Below, piece after piece: positions 47,466 through 59,545 of a DNA stretch of 64,000 nucleotides. Position 1 is the first letter of the stretch. Every line of letters begins with the position of its first letter. The notes below the pieces were generated by a model. It was not told the DNA's origin. It worked only from the letters and a program-made list of their open reading frames with translations, and searched no databases. The translations under genes and the position numbers were made by a program. This DNA is from Volvariella volvacea V23 (Eukaryota; Basidiomycota; Agaricomycetes; Agaricales; Pluteaceae): NCBI GenBank assembly GCA_000349905.1, contig KB722738.1:1501132-1565131 (forward strand), written 5' to 3'.

Positions 47466-50400
47466 TCATCCAGGATCTGGGTTGTTGACATGTGTCCCGT
47501 TTTCACGAGTGCGTTGCATGCTTGGATATTTGAGGTGAAACCCCTGAGTGGGTAACGCAGTTCTTGGGACGTCCAGTGCTGGAGGTATTCTCGTTGAGGA
47601 CAAAGGTTGAACACTGCGACTTCGAGAAAGACTGCTAGTAAGGCGATTATCTTCCGGGGTGGCTGGAAACGGTGAAGGGAGCATGGGTGAGTAGGGGCGA
47701 GTTGCTGTGGGTGCATAAGATGACACATGAAGAAAGATAGCGAACTCTTCCGTCGAGTTTGTCAATTTAACCATATTACTCCGCAATGCAGACGACACGG
47801 CGTGGTTCCCTTGTTTGATGAAGTTCGAAAGCTGGACGACGATCTGTGTTCACATAGGTCAAATTGTATGCCCATACAAGCTGCGAATAGGAACCCACCC
47901 TGAGAAAAATGCGAGCATCATCTCGCAGAGTCTTCTTCTCAACGGAGGAATTCGTTTCCTGAATGAGCCGAATGGTCTCCCCTAGTTTCTCGGTTATAGC
48001 CTTTGCCTTCTCTAAATTCTCGCGGAGCTCGGGGTGCTCTGACAACTCCTCCATCATGCTCCAAACGGCAGGTGCCACCTTCACAGCCTTCATCACAGCC
48101 TGTAACGCGTCCTGATCAAGCTGGGCCTTGGATGATGCCAGGGGAGGTTCGAGGAAGCCTTGCTTGTGTGCAAATGAAGGCGAGGATGAGCTTGAAGAAG
48201 TTTTCAACGATGTTGCGGATCCTTCTCGAGAATGACTTGTCTTTGACGTTACAAGAGAAGTAGAAGAAGCAGAGGGGTGGAGGCCTAGAGGTGAAACCCC
48301 TGGCTGGCTACCCGCAGGAAATGCCGATACCGTTGCGACAGAGGATGCTGCTGGGGCGGTAGCCTGACGCTTTGGAGTGCGCAGGAAGGACATTGGGGGC
48401 GTACTACCCGGTGCCACCCCGCTCATTAACGACAATGGGCCGTCATAGGAGGGTAGAGTCCTCCCGATTTCTACATCCTTCGAGCTAAATGAACCAGCAT
48501 GGCGGCGTGCAATGCGATTTCGTCCATTTATCGCGGTAACGCCTAGACCGGTAGGCTTTGTCGTCCGTGGAATAGGTAGCGGCAGATCAGATAGGGTATT
48601 ACTTGACGAACTATTGATTTCATGGACCCCATTGGTAAATGCTGGAGATGGAGCAGGGAAATGTTTATTATGAAGCATGTTCCGAATAGATTCCACGTGC
48701 GTTCCTAATGATTGCCAGGCGCACGAGATTTCTGCGGTAGCAGCATACAACTCAAGAGATAGACGTCTTGAGTACCGAACATCATCGCAGCTGGTTATCA
48801 CCTTGAGTTGCAGGGTCAACACCCCAATAGCTCTGTTAAAGGCATTGACTGTATTCCGGCAACTTTCCACAACAGCACGGCAGATAGCAGCTGACGGCAT
48901 TGACTTGCGGCTCATAGAATCGAAGCGATCCAGTGCGGAGATTAGTTGCAGCATCTCTGCACTTGCAGGGTCCAGTGCACGTTTGAGAACAAAGGGAAGT
49001 CGGTCGTCAATCGGACAGGCGATATAGTGCTCCAGAGTTTGATGAACCTGACAAATAGCAAAGAGGATGGTCCGCGCTGACTCGACTAGCGAGACCAGAT
49101 AATTAGGCAGTGTGTTTGGTGGCAAAGCAGAAACACGACGAAAGTAAGAATTGCGTTCCAATGTCATGGATGGCGGATGGTGCATATGGGCGTCCGGGTT
49201 TGAAAGGGGGAAGCGGGATAAAGAACCAAGTGAGGAGCCGGAGTCCTGCCGTTGTGCAACTGGGACTTCATCTGGAAATCGGGATCTACCAGAGCCGTTC
49301 GCGGTTCCCCTGCCAAATGCGTGCTCAGGGGTTCGGGAGATCGGTGTACTCTTCTTGGTCGCACCTATGGTTGTTCGTCCCACATCAAGCTCGGAGGGGT
49401 GTCGTGTATGAGGAGGTGAGTCGTACTCGATCTTCGGACTAGGTGCATTATGCACATCGTTAAAAATGGTTGAATCTGCGGGACTCGGAAGATAACTTGA
49501 AATGGATTTGGTGGGGGAAGCATCGTCGCTGTAAGAGCTTAAGATTCCCAGGTGCAACGGAGGTGGTCTATCATCATCTAGGGAGAGCTTGGTCTGCCTA
49601 GGACGAGGAGACTCGACACGAGAAGAAATAGAGAGAGAAGAATCTACCGATTGTGAGCGACTATGGGGAAGACTGGAAGCAAATTCCTGTCTCGGGAATC
49701 GCCATGTACTGTAGCCAGGGTCTCTGGATGGTAGAAAATTACAAGCTATGATTTGACATATGGCTGGACTACGCACAGGTTGTTATTCGAGAGGTTGCCT
49801 TCACTGTAACCCGAATCATTGATACTTCTTAGCCGGTCCTCAGACTCTAGCCACTTGAGGATACTTCGCGTCCAGTCAGCTCTGGCATTCTGCGAGTCGG
49901 ATCCGACACTCGTTGGAGCCGGAATAGGCAGATCAAGAGGGTTTTGATCGACTCGAAGGTCTTTCAAGTTCTCAAATTGCGGCAAATAAGTGGGCAGTCG
50001 GGTTAGTTTATTCCGTGTCAGACAAAGAACCTGTATTGTGGACTCAATTACCACAATTACATGACAGAAACGCTGCTCTCACCTGGAGTTGGACTAGTTT
50101 CCCGGGCTGTGATGGTAGTCTTTTGATCCTATTGTAACTGATGTCCAAGGTATCTAATGCAGGTAACAGCGTCAACTGCACTATATGTAAGAGAGGCAAC
50201 AGGTGGGGTAAAAGTTCCAACAAACCACGTCTGGGAATATCGCAAAACGATTCCGACTAAGATTAAGATAACGTAGACGGGACAATAGCGCAAATTCAGT
50301 CGGAAGCGTGGTAAGCTTGTTATTGGTGAATGCAATCCTGTCAAGGTCCTCAGGGCGCTGAGAACAACGCAGTTAGGGTGAGTATACCTCCGGACGATGC

Positions 50401-50644
50401 TCTCATCTTCAGGTGCCTCTCTCCCAATAGTGGCCAGTTCTTCAGCAGCCAACGCTCCAATATCCGTAAGGTTCAATTTGCAGAGTTTGAGAGTAACACC
50501 GTTGTCGTTTGACTGAGCGAGGGCCTCAGCAATGATTGCGCCGTTAAGGGAGGTGGTGGGACCATGACGTGCATATTCTTGGGAAACCATGGATCGAAGA
50601 GAGAGAAGAGATAGCGTCCTTGGGACTGAGAGCGTAACTGTCAA
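47466..50644 (-). CDS. Sog2-like leucine-rich-repeat protein of the RAM signalling network
   Basis: The N-terminal leucine-rich repeats begin after NGVTLKLCKLNLTDIGALAA and include NNKLTTLPTEFALLSRLRYL, NLSRNRFAIFPDVLTLLPAL, DISYNRIKRLPSQPGKLVQL and TRNKLTRLPTYLPQFENLKD. A Ser/Pro-rich disordered stretch follows, then a long helical Sog2-type region: PPNTLPNYLVSLVESARTIL, LDRFDSMSRKSMPSAAICRA, and late DQDALQAVMKAVKVAPAVWS. Sog2 works with the NDR kinase Cbk1 and Mob2 in the RAM pathway, which controls polarised growth, cell separation and wall integrity. The combination of LRRs and this C-terminal helical domain is specific. Start at 50644; the final exons reach the stop at 47466 (THVNNPDPG). 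Confidence 0.85.
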
Positions 50645-50790
50645 CGAAGACGGGTGGTCATGAAGGAGCGGGCAAATCGACAGTCGATGACTTTGTAGTA
50701 CGACACCGAGATCAAGGGCGTCACAAGTAATGTGACATTACTAATTTAATCACAATTACATGGCTACACAGTTGTACTACAAGCATACAA

Positions 50791-52250
50791 CTAAAACCAG
50801 AAAGACAACGAAAAGCTCGTTTCTTCACTTCGCATTGCGTGCCACCATCGAGGGGGTAAGTATAATAGATCTCCAGGGGACAAGGTTGCGCTCTGGGCGA
50901 TGGGAGTCACCTCCTTCCAGAAACCCTCAAAATCACCCGTGTTCTCGTTCGAGAAGACGTCCACTTGAGAAGTGTTGGAAAGAGATGTACTTGCTGCAGG
51001 TTTTGCTGCTCGTGATTCATTATATGGGTACATCCTGGTTACATCGGGTGGCGCTATCCAAACTGTTTTTCGGCCAACCACTTGGACTGGTGATAAATGT
51101 CAATGACAAGCTTAGTTAGTAAGGAAAACACACACCAAAAAGGTTCAAGAAAGGATCCTGTTGAACTTAAGGTAGCTCAATGCAAGAGGGCTGTCAACAG
51201 TATGGCTTACCGTATGTGCTGGAGATGTCGTGCCTCTTGGTCCGAGCCATGCGTTGCACACGACTCCCTCAGGGTTTTGGGGCGGCTGATAATCAACGAA
51301 AGTAGAGGGATCTATGTAAGCATACGCGTAGTCTGGGATGACAACATCAGATTGCAAGGCGGGAAACTGCATGAACAGACTGTGTTGCGCGAGATAGTGA
51401 ATTTCATTTTGAGACTTGGGTTCTGGTTGATCCGAGAAACTTAGAGTGTCTAAGAAGGCATCCCAATCCATGAAACATTGCGTCCAGTCATTCGTGCGAT
51501 AGTCATGACCTACTTCGACCGGAACTGATCGACAAGGTCCCGCAACAGAGCGAAGATAATGCGAAGAACGCCAGGGGTGCTCATTGAAAGCAGGCCAATG
51601 GCGGGCATAACCCCGAAGGATAAATGGCTGTGCACAGAATGTGCTTTGGAAGGCACTTAGGGAGGGTGGGTGATCTAGAGAAAGGATAGGTCGATGTGCT
51701 GTATCAAGCTTGATGATAGAATCTATCAGTGGAATCTGGGAAAGTTGACGGGCTTGGAACGGGGTGAAATCAGGAAAGAAGGTGCGCTGGATCTCATGAA
51801 TGACTTGATGGATAATGTCGAGTCGTAAATAATCAGCTGCACCGGATATGATGATCGCATGATCGAGAAGCTGTATTGCAGGTTTTGCGGTATTTGAGTC
51901 AAGGTTGAAGAATGAACGGAGAATACTGGCGTCTGTGTGTAACCTCCTCCATGGTCTTACGTTCGTGCCTGGAGAAGCCTTGGTCAATTGCTCTACAGAC
52001 ACGGATATAAGGAAATCAAGTCGGGTTGGTAGCGTAGTAGAGATATTGCATGCAAGGAGATCACAGGCGGCTGATGACAACACTGCTACAGCATCCGTAG
52101 AAGAGCGCAGAACTGCGGGACGGGATGGGTAAGCAGGGGCGGGATTGTGAGTAGAGCAAAGGACCTACAGGCGAGGTCAGGGTCGGATGAATTGTCCAAG
52201 TCCGACGCGAGCTGAAGCAGAGACGCGCGTGCACAAGGCAGAGCTGGCAT
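50791..52250 (-). CDS. JmjC domain (cupin-8) oxygenase, KDM8-like
   Basis: The N-terminal half is helical (ARASLLQLASDLDNSSDPDL, then LDFLISVSVEQLTKA and AIQLLDHAIIISGAADYLRL). The JmjC part follows: FCAQPFILRGYARHWPAFNE, VPVEVGHDYRTNDWTQ, LFMQFPALQSDVVIPDYAYA. The iron site reads TTSPAHTDPFLNLFGVQVVG, then KTVWIAPPDVTRMYP, and LSPGDLLYLPPRWWHAMRS. The HxD pair and distal His required for Fe(II) and 2-oxoglutarate binding are therefore present. Similarity to KDM8/JMJD5-type proteins (hydroxylases or proteases acting on histones and other proteins) is suggested by the helical N-terminus and short length, but the substrate is open. The start at 52250 (MPALPCARASLL) is the best candidate; an in-frame upstream extension is possible. 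It diverges from mot1. Confidence 0.8.
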
Positions 52251-52525
52251 AGATATGGGCAGAAGAAGGGAGGAGGAGACAAGACGTTCAGCGGAACACA
52301 GCTCGGTGGTTGACACTCGACGGATTAGACTGCCATCAAAAAATTTTGCTAGACTATTTTGGGAAGCAACGTGACCGTCACGTAGCAAGGTCACAACCAT
52401 TTGAAGAGATTTAAAGGACAGCCCAACGGGGAGACCAGAAATCCCCCCGTAAACAAATCCAAATACTCTCGGTTGAGCGATCACACCAGCGGGCGGCACA
52501 TCCGGACCGGTGATCTCCGTGAGGC
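52251..52525. promoter_or_regulatory. shared divergent promoter of the JmjC gene and mot1
   Basis: A 275-base gap between two divergent start codons, so both genes must initiate from this region. No motif could be assigned. Confidence 0.5.
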
Positions 52526-55500
52526 ATGACTTCTAGGTGTGGTTTGTTCCCTGCAGCTTTCGCGTCCCATTGACCGCTTCTGCAGACTAGACAGGCTTTT
52601 GTTGCTCCTCGACACTGGTTCATCTACGTCTGTCAGAAATACCGCCGCAAAGCAGCTCGCCCAGCTTGCCGTCAAGAGCTTGGGCACCGATGCTGCTCTC
52701 AGCGAAGATGACATCAAATCAACTCGACTTCATTTCACTCTTGTTGATGCTTCGGCTTGGAACGAATTGATGTCAGTTTTGGCTCGGGTACTTATTTGCA
52801 ATTACTTGGCATCCATCATTGCCTTCTAACGAGCGCCGCTGTTCCCAAGATTCTGCCGTACCTGCACTCAAAGTCTTTCGACACTCGGAATGCAGCCTCG
52901 GTCGCGCTATCACAGATATTCCAATCTGTTCCTCTGTGGCAGCCCTCTCACCACGCCCCGCCAGAACAGTCGAGTCAGGCAGTGGTCCCAGAGTTTCCTA
53001 GCTTTTCAGTCAAGGATCTTATCCTCCAGGGAAATCTTCTGCTTGCTTCTTCGGGCAAGGAGTTTACGAAACCGACTGGGATATTGCCTAGCTCAGCAGA
53101 AGTGAAGAAAGCCCGAAGAGAGGCGATGGGGCGACTCGGCTTGGACTTCCTAGATGATGTCGCAGACGACATGGACCTTGACAAAGAGCTGACCGCGGAC
53201 ACAGAGGCTATGGCAGAAAGCGTAACTGAACCTATACCAGAACAAAAGCCTACGCCTATGGATATTTGCCCACCTGATCAGGCGCGCGAACCCTCTCCTT
53301 CTCGCTCCGCCACGCCTGTCCCCTCTCCTACGAATCCTAATCCACCGCCTGGGCAAGATCTCACTGCACTGTCTGCTCGCGAACGCAATCGCCTCAAGCG
53401 GAAACGGAAGCCAGGAAACTCCGCTTTCGTCGCCGCTCCTCCCCCTCCCCCAACCACGACTGGGAATAAATACAACGTTGCTTCTGCGGGCCCTTCTAAT
53501 AAGTATGTACCAACGTAATTAGCACAGCTAGTGCTCTGATTCTTGTCCTAGGGCACGGCTAGTGACATCTGAAGACCAACCGCAGCCTTCAGGTTCTCGA
53601 GTAGCTAGCCCTGTCCCCCCCACGAATGGTGCTTCGAGTGATAAAGTCGTCGTCGATCCCAGCAAAGGGGGAGCCATCTCTCCCAAAGCTGCTAAGCAAT
53701 CGAAAGCCTTAGAAGTTCCACCAGGACATTGGGTGTGGGACGGGGTTGTGAAGTTATTGGAGGTGGACTTATTCAGTGTCGCGTGGGAGGTACGCCATGG
53801 TGCTGCCTTGGCCCTCCGCGAGTTGTTGAAAGCTCAAGGAAAATGTGGAGGGATGAGAGGTAATTATATGCACTCTTGGCTTACCCCTTGTTGATGCTTG
53901 TTTTAGATAATGCCTCCATTCATGAAAATGAACTGGCTCACGAAAAATGGTGCAACGATCTTGCAGCGAAATTCCTTTGTGTCTTTGTCTTGGACAGGTT
54001 TGGGGATTTTGTCTCTGACCAGGTACAGCTTGGATCCAAAAATATGACCTGCATTCGCTAAGTTTCGGTTTTCCTAGGTCGTTGCGCCTGTACGAGAGAC
54101 GGTTTCGCAAACGCTTGCTGCTTTGCTATTGCATATGCCGCGACGTTCGATCGGTCATGTTCATACAATCTTGTTGCAAATGATCAGGCAGGATTTTGCG
54201 ATTCCAGCCCAAATAGGAAGCAAAGGAAGAAAAGGTGATCAGGAACGGACACACATATGGGAGGTTCGACATGCCGGTTTATTGGGAGTTAAATACGAAG
54301 TTGCAGTTCGGGGTGATCTCTTTACAGATGACTTAATCAAAGAAGAAGATGGTTATGCCGCTTCAGGCCTCGAGATTTTGCGTGGTGTTGTGGATGCCGC
54401 AATTCTTGGGTAAGTGTTAAGGCCTGGTGTGTTCAAGCATAACTTAATCTAGGTGAATTAGTTTGGATGATAAAGACGATGATGTACGCGCAGTGGCAGC
54501 GTCATGCTTGTTGCCCGTGTCAGAACACCTCGTTACGAAGCTACCTGATTCATTGGAATCCACCCTCATGGTTTTGTGGAGGTGCCTCGTTGACATGAAG
54601 GATGATCTGAGCTCCAGCGTTGGAGCAGTAATGGACCTTCTCGGTGAGTCCAACAGTTTAATGCCTCTACCCAGAAATACTAATTCTACCAGGCAAACTG
54701 GTGACCTACGACAGTGTGATCGAAATTCTTGCCAAAGACACAGTGGGGTATGTGCACCTTACGAGTTTTTCCAAAGCGCTGATATCGATAAATGATAGGC
54801 TACCTCTGTCGACCCTTGCACCCACTTTGTTCCCATTCTTCCGACATACCATTTCAAATGTGCGACTAGCCGTAGTTAACACGCTCCACTCCTTCATGAT
54901 GGTGCCATCCCTGCCAAAAGACTGGATAGCCGCACCGTTTCTCCAGCTGCTCTTCCAGAACATGATCGTAGAGGAACGCCCCGACGTTCGGCAGGCTAGT
55001 TTCACTGCCTGGCATTTAGCCCTGGTCAACTTAGCAGATTCACCCGATCTAATGCAATCAATATTCTCGCAAGCACTGATACTGCAATGGTATGCAATTG
55101 TCATGACACCGCTTGGTGTACCCATCGATTCTTCCGGTTTCTATTACCCTACAACGCCGACCGGTAGTGACGTTGCCATTGAGAGACATAATGTGGATAA
55201 AAACATGCTCGCCCAAGACCTTTCGCTCGTATCAACAGAAGTGATCCTCAAGGCTCGCATTGTTGCAGCAACAGCACTAGCGCACATAATCGTCTACTGG
55301 CCCGCCAATGTTCGTACCTATTTTTTCCCGTAGCATCCTACTGAATCGTACCAGGCTCAACCAATTGAAGATTTATTGCATCCCATTTTATTGCACTACA
55401 TTGATTCCACGAGCATGCTGCAGAAATTCCTCTCAGCAGTTATTGCAGAAGAGTGGGCTCGAGAATGTGATGCAATAGGGCGTACAGTCCTTTTTGCCAA

Positions 55501-58500
55501 CAGGTCACTTCTAGCCAAAGAAATCAGCAATAAAACTCTCGCGTGGTTACAGGGCAAACCCCCTCCAGCGTATCATGAGATGGCCTTCGCACTTAGTCGC
55601 ATACACGCCGACTGCGTCTCGTTGCTAAATTCATTCCACACGGACTGCAAGCTCCCCATGTCATCGATACCTTTCTTAGGCAGTGAGATCGACATCAGTG
55701 GCAGCAAACAAGGTTGCTTCACCATTGAGGTCGCTCAGTCGGCGGTTGGTCAGATGTATACTCGATTGAAGGATAGCCTGGGAAGAACAAAGAAACGCGA
55801 GCTGGGAATAATCAACGAGAAGCGGAACAAGATACTTGTCGCTATCGATCGCTATGTTGAGGTTAAATTGCAGCATGATGTTCGTGTTTCCGCAGCTTTC
55901 GCAGCTGCCTTTGTAGCCTTCAAAGATGTGCCAGAAAAGGTTAGCCCAGTAGTGAAGGGTATTATGAATGGCATCAAGGTTAGCGTGATTTTCGTATGGC
56001 GGCCTGCTAGCCTAATGCCTTGACATCTTATAGAGCGAGGACAATCTCGATTTACAGACGCGCTCAGCGGTTGCTGTGGCTTCGTTTATAGAGTTTTGCA
56101 TGAAGAATAAGGTCTTACAACCGCCGGACAAGATTGTGAAGAATCTCTGCACCTTCTTGTGTCAGGATGTCGAGCAAACACCGACGTTCGCTTACACCCG
56201 ACAAGAAACAGAAGGGATTCTTTCTTTTCAAACTGCAACAAGTCATTCAAAAGGAAAGGAATCAGCCAAGGAAAAGGATCTTACTGGTGTAGATAAAAGC
56301 GAGGAACTGAACAAAACCAGGCTGTCAAGGAGAGGTGCAAGCCTAGCATTCCAGCAATTATCCAAAAAGTTTGGTCCAGATCTGCTGGAAGTAGTCCCAA
56401 CCATGTGGCAGTCCATGACCGGCGGTCTCCAAAGTGCCTTGCAATGCAGTACGCCATTTAATGTTAGCCCTTTCGACTAAAGGTACTCAAGCACCGCGCC
56501 ACAGGTTCTCCCATTGAATCTGATAATCTCATTGAGCGGCAGTTTGGTCAGGATGTCATCGACTCGTTGAGTGTCCTTGAAGCAGTTGTGCCAACGCTGC
56601 ACGAAAAACTCTGGACTAAGCTCTTGGACACGTTTTCAATGTTGTCGTTGGCGTTGCGCAGCAAATTTGCTATCATTCGCCAATCTGCCGCAAGATGCTT
56701 CGCCACCATTTGTGATGTAATGACCACAAAAGCAATGCGCTTTGTTATTGAAAATGTGATACCTCTTCTTGGAGATCCCTTAGTGCTCTCCAGCCGCCAG
56801 GGTGCAACAGAGTTGATTTACCGTAAGTCTTTCGCCTCTAGGCCATGCATATATCTGACGACCATCAGATATCGTACAAAAGCTAGATATCAAGGCCTTA
56901 CCTTATGTCATTTTCTTGGTCGTTCCTGTCTTAGGACGCATGAGCGATTCTGATGAGGCAATTCGTTCGACTGCAACCAACACTTTCGCATCTCTGGTCA
57001 AGATGGTCCCCTTGGAGGTACGCAGTTCCTAGAGCTTGCAATGCAGCCTGATACAATATATAGTTAGGCTGGCCTACCAAACCCTCCCGATTTCCCGGAA
57101 GAACTATTAAAACGACGCGAAAATGAACGTCAATTCCTCACCCAACTTTTGGACGGCTCGAGGGTAGAGCAATACCAGATCCCAGTTCCCATTAAAGCCG
57201 AGTTGCGAAAGTATCAACAAGACGGCGTGAATTGGCTTGCTTTCCTTGCTAAATACCAGCTTCATGGCATTCTATGTGACGGTGGGCACTCCCTCTCTCG
57301 TCGGATACGTTCGCATGTCTTAACATGTTCAATTCCAGATATGGGTCTTGGAAAAACCTTGCAGTCGATTTGTATTCTTGCCAGCAAACACTATGAGAGG
57401 AAGCAACAACACCAAAAGACGAAATCCGCGGACACTGTCCATCTCCCATCCCTTATTATCTGCCCTCCGACGCTTACTGGACATTGGTACTATGAAATCT
57501 TGAAGTACGTTGACAATCTGAAGCCGGTCTTGTACACAGGCAACTCGAGAGAAAGAAGCAAGCTTCTTTCAAAAATTAAGGGATACGACGTCGTGATCAC
57601 GTCCTACGAGGTTGTCAGGAACGACATTGCAAATCTAGAAGACCTAGACTGGTTTTATTGCATCCTTGATGAAGGCCACGTTATTAAGAATGCCAAAACG
57701 AAGCTCACAAAAGCTGTCAAATGCGTGCGAGCCCAGCACCGACTTATTCTCTCCGGTACCCCAATCCAGAATAACGTACTTGAGTTATGGAGTCTCTTCG
57801 ACTTCTTGATGCCGGGATTCCTCGGAACAGAGCACTCGTTTAACGAGCGGTTTGGAAAGCCTATACTGTCAAATCGTGATGGGAAGGCGAAGAATGGAGA
57901 AGCTGGTATGTAATACGAAACAAGTGAAGCCCTTATTCTCACTCCTATTCTGTTGTAGCGGCTTTGGCGTTGGAGGCTTTACACAAGCAAGTACTTCCGT
58001 TCTTGCTTCGCCGCCTGAAAGAGGACGTCCTGAACGACTTGCCACCGAAGATCATCCAAGATTACTACTGTGAACTGTCCGATGTGCAAAAATATTTGTA
58101 TGATGACTTCTCCAAATCTCAAGCACACAGCTCCGCTGAAGGAGCTCTCCAATCGAGCCAGACCAGCAAAGCGGATCAACAACATGTGTTCCAGTCGTTG
58201 CAATACCTCAGGAAGCTATGCAATCATCCTGCACTTGTTCTAAAGAATGACGAGGACGCAATCAAGACAGCCTTGGAAAAGGCTGGCCGTCCCGGGGAGA
58301 ACCTGAGCGATATCCAACACGCGCCAAAATTACAAGCCCTGCGGTATGTGAAATTATTGATCTATGTACATATGCTTATTTGTCTCTCAAGTCAACTCCT
58401 GACGGACTGTGGCATCGGCTGTCTTCCCTCATCAACCGTCGAGACTGGAAAGAGTGAACTAATTGACAGCGTCGCGGATCCCAACGGGGCATTCTCGCAG

Positions 58501-59185
58501 CACCGAGTTCTGATCTTCTGTCAGATGAAGCAGATGCTCGACATCATCGAGAACGACCTCTTTAAGTCGCATATGCCCTCTGTGACATATATGCGGCTGG
58601 ATGGTTCCACAGACGCCAACAAGCGCCATGCAATTGTACAGACATTCAATTCTGATCCCAGTATTGACTGTTTGCTGTTGACCACTCATGTTGGTGGTCT
58701 TGGTCTGACCTTGACAGGAGCAGATACTGTCATATTCGTCGAACACGATTGGAACCCGATGAAAGATTTGCAAGCCATGGACCGCGCGCACAGAATTGGA
58801 CAAAAGAAAGTTGTAAATGTCTATCGACTCATTACAAAGGGAACCCTAGAGGAAAAAATCATGGGGTGAGTAGGGCTTACTATCCCTTCCAATTTGCTTC
58901 TGACATGGTTATCACAGTTTGCAACGCTTCAAGCTCAATATTGCCAATTCTGTTGTCACGCAGCAAAATGCTGGCTTGGCCTCTATGGATACAGACCTGG
59001 TACTGGATCTATTCCGACGCACGAATGAGGAGGAAGATGCTCTCGCCTCCGCGAGAAAGAGAGCAAAAGAGTCTGCTGGTCCTGTCAGCCAGAAAAATGT
59101 GCTGATAGGGCTCGAAGACTTGCCCGCAGAGGAGGAGTATGAAGGGTTGAGCCTTTCTAGTTTCATGGGTTCTTTGGGACAATAG
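52526..59185 (+). CDS. mot1: Mot1, Snf2-family ATPase that removes TBP from DNA
   Basis: The start (MTS at 52526, then an intron) leads to LDRLLLLLDTGSSTSVRNTA, the typical Mot1 N-terminus. HEAT repeats follow (KSFDTRNAASVALSQIFQSV, DDKDDDVRAVAASCLLPVSE) and a long alpha-solenoid with the Mot1 central domain. The ATPase spans about 57150-59185: KAELRKYQQDGVNWLAFLAK, Walker A DMGLGKTLQSICILASKH, the DEGH box YCILDEGHVIKNAKTKLTKA, RLILSGTPIQNNVLELWSLF, DGSTDANKRHAIVQTFNSD, LLLTTHVGGLGLTLTGADTV and AMDRAHRIGQKKVVNVYRLI. The C-terminal bridge QRFKLNIANSVVTQQNAGLA is typical of Mot1. This enzyme redistributes TATA-binding protein genome-wide. DEGH in place of DEAH/DEGQ is the normal Mot1 form. About 16 introns, none obviously frameshifting. 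Confidence 0.94.
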
Positions 59186-59545
59186 CAAGCGACAAATTTC
59201 TCGTAGATTTTATTCTCATGTCGTAGATTTTGGGTGTTTTGATACAATATGATCGTGTACGTTATCAAGTCCTCTACGTAACATGAGAGTCAACTATACT
59301 TAGTATCCCGTAATGGCTAGTACCACCCTTTATGGGTGCTTAATTCGCAATTCAAGTCTTGTACTCCCTCTAATGTGCTCATCAGGTTACTCTTTCGCCC
59401 CGGATGACACTAAAGATGGTGTGGGCGCCAAAGCCCAAGGGCTAATCTACGCAGTCCGACGTCACAGGTTTAGTAAAGTAACTAATGCTATGGACCGACA
59501 AAGGTGCGTTCACCGTCACCAACCCCCAATGCTCCCCCTCACTAA
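59186..59545. other. convergent intergenic region
   Basis: About 360 bases between the convergent stop codons of mot1 and the FYVE gene. It holds both 3' UTRs. A 10-base unit, cgtagatttt, is repeated (about 59202 and 59221) just after the mot1 stop. No gene is seen. Confidence 0.4.
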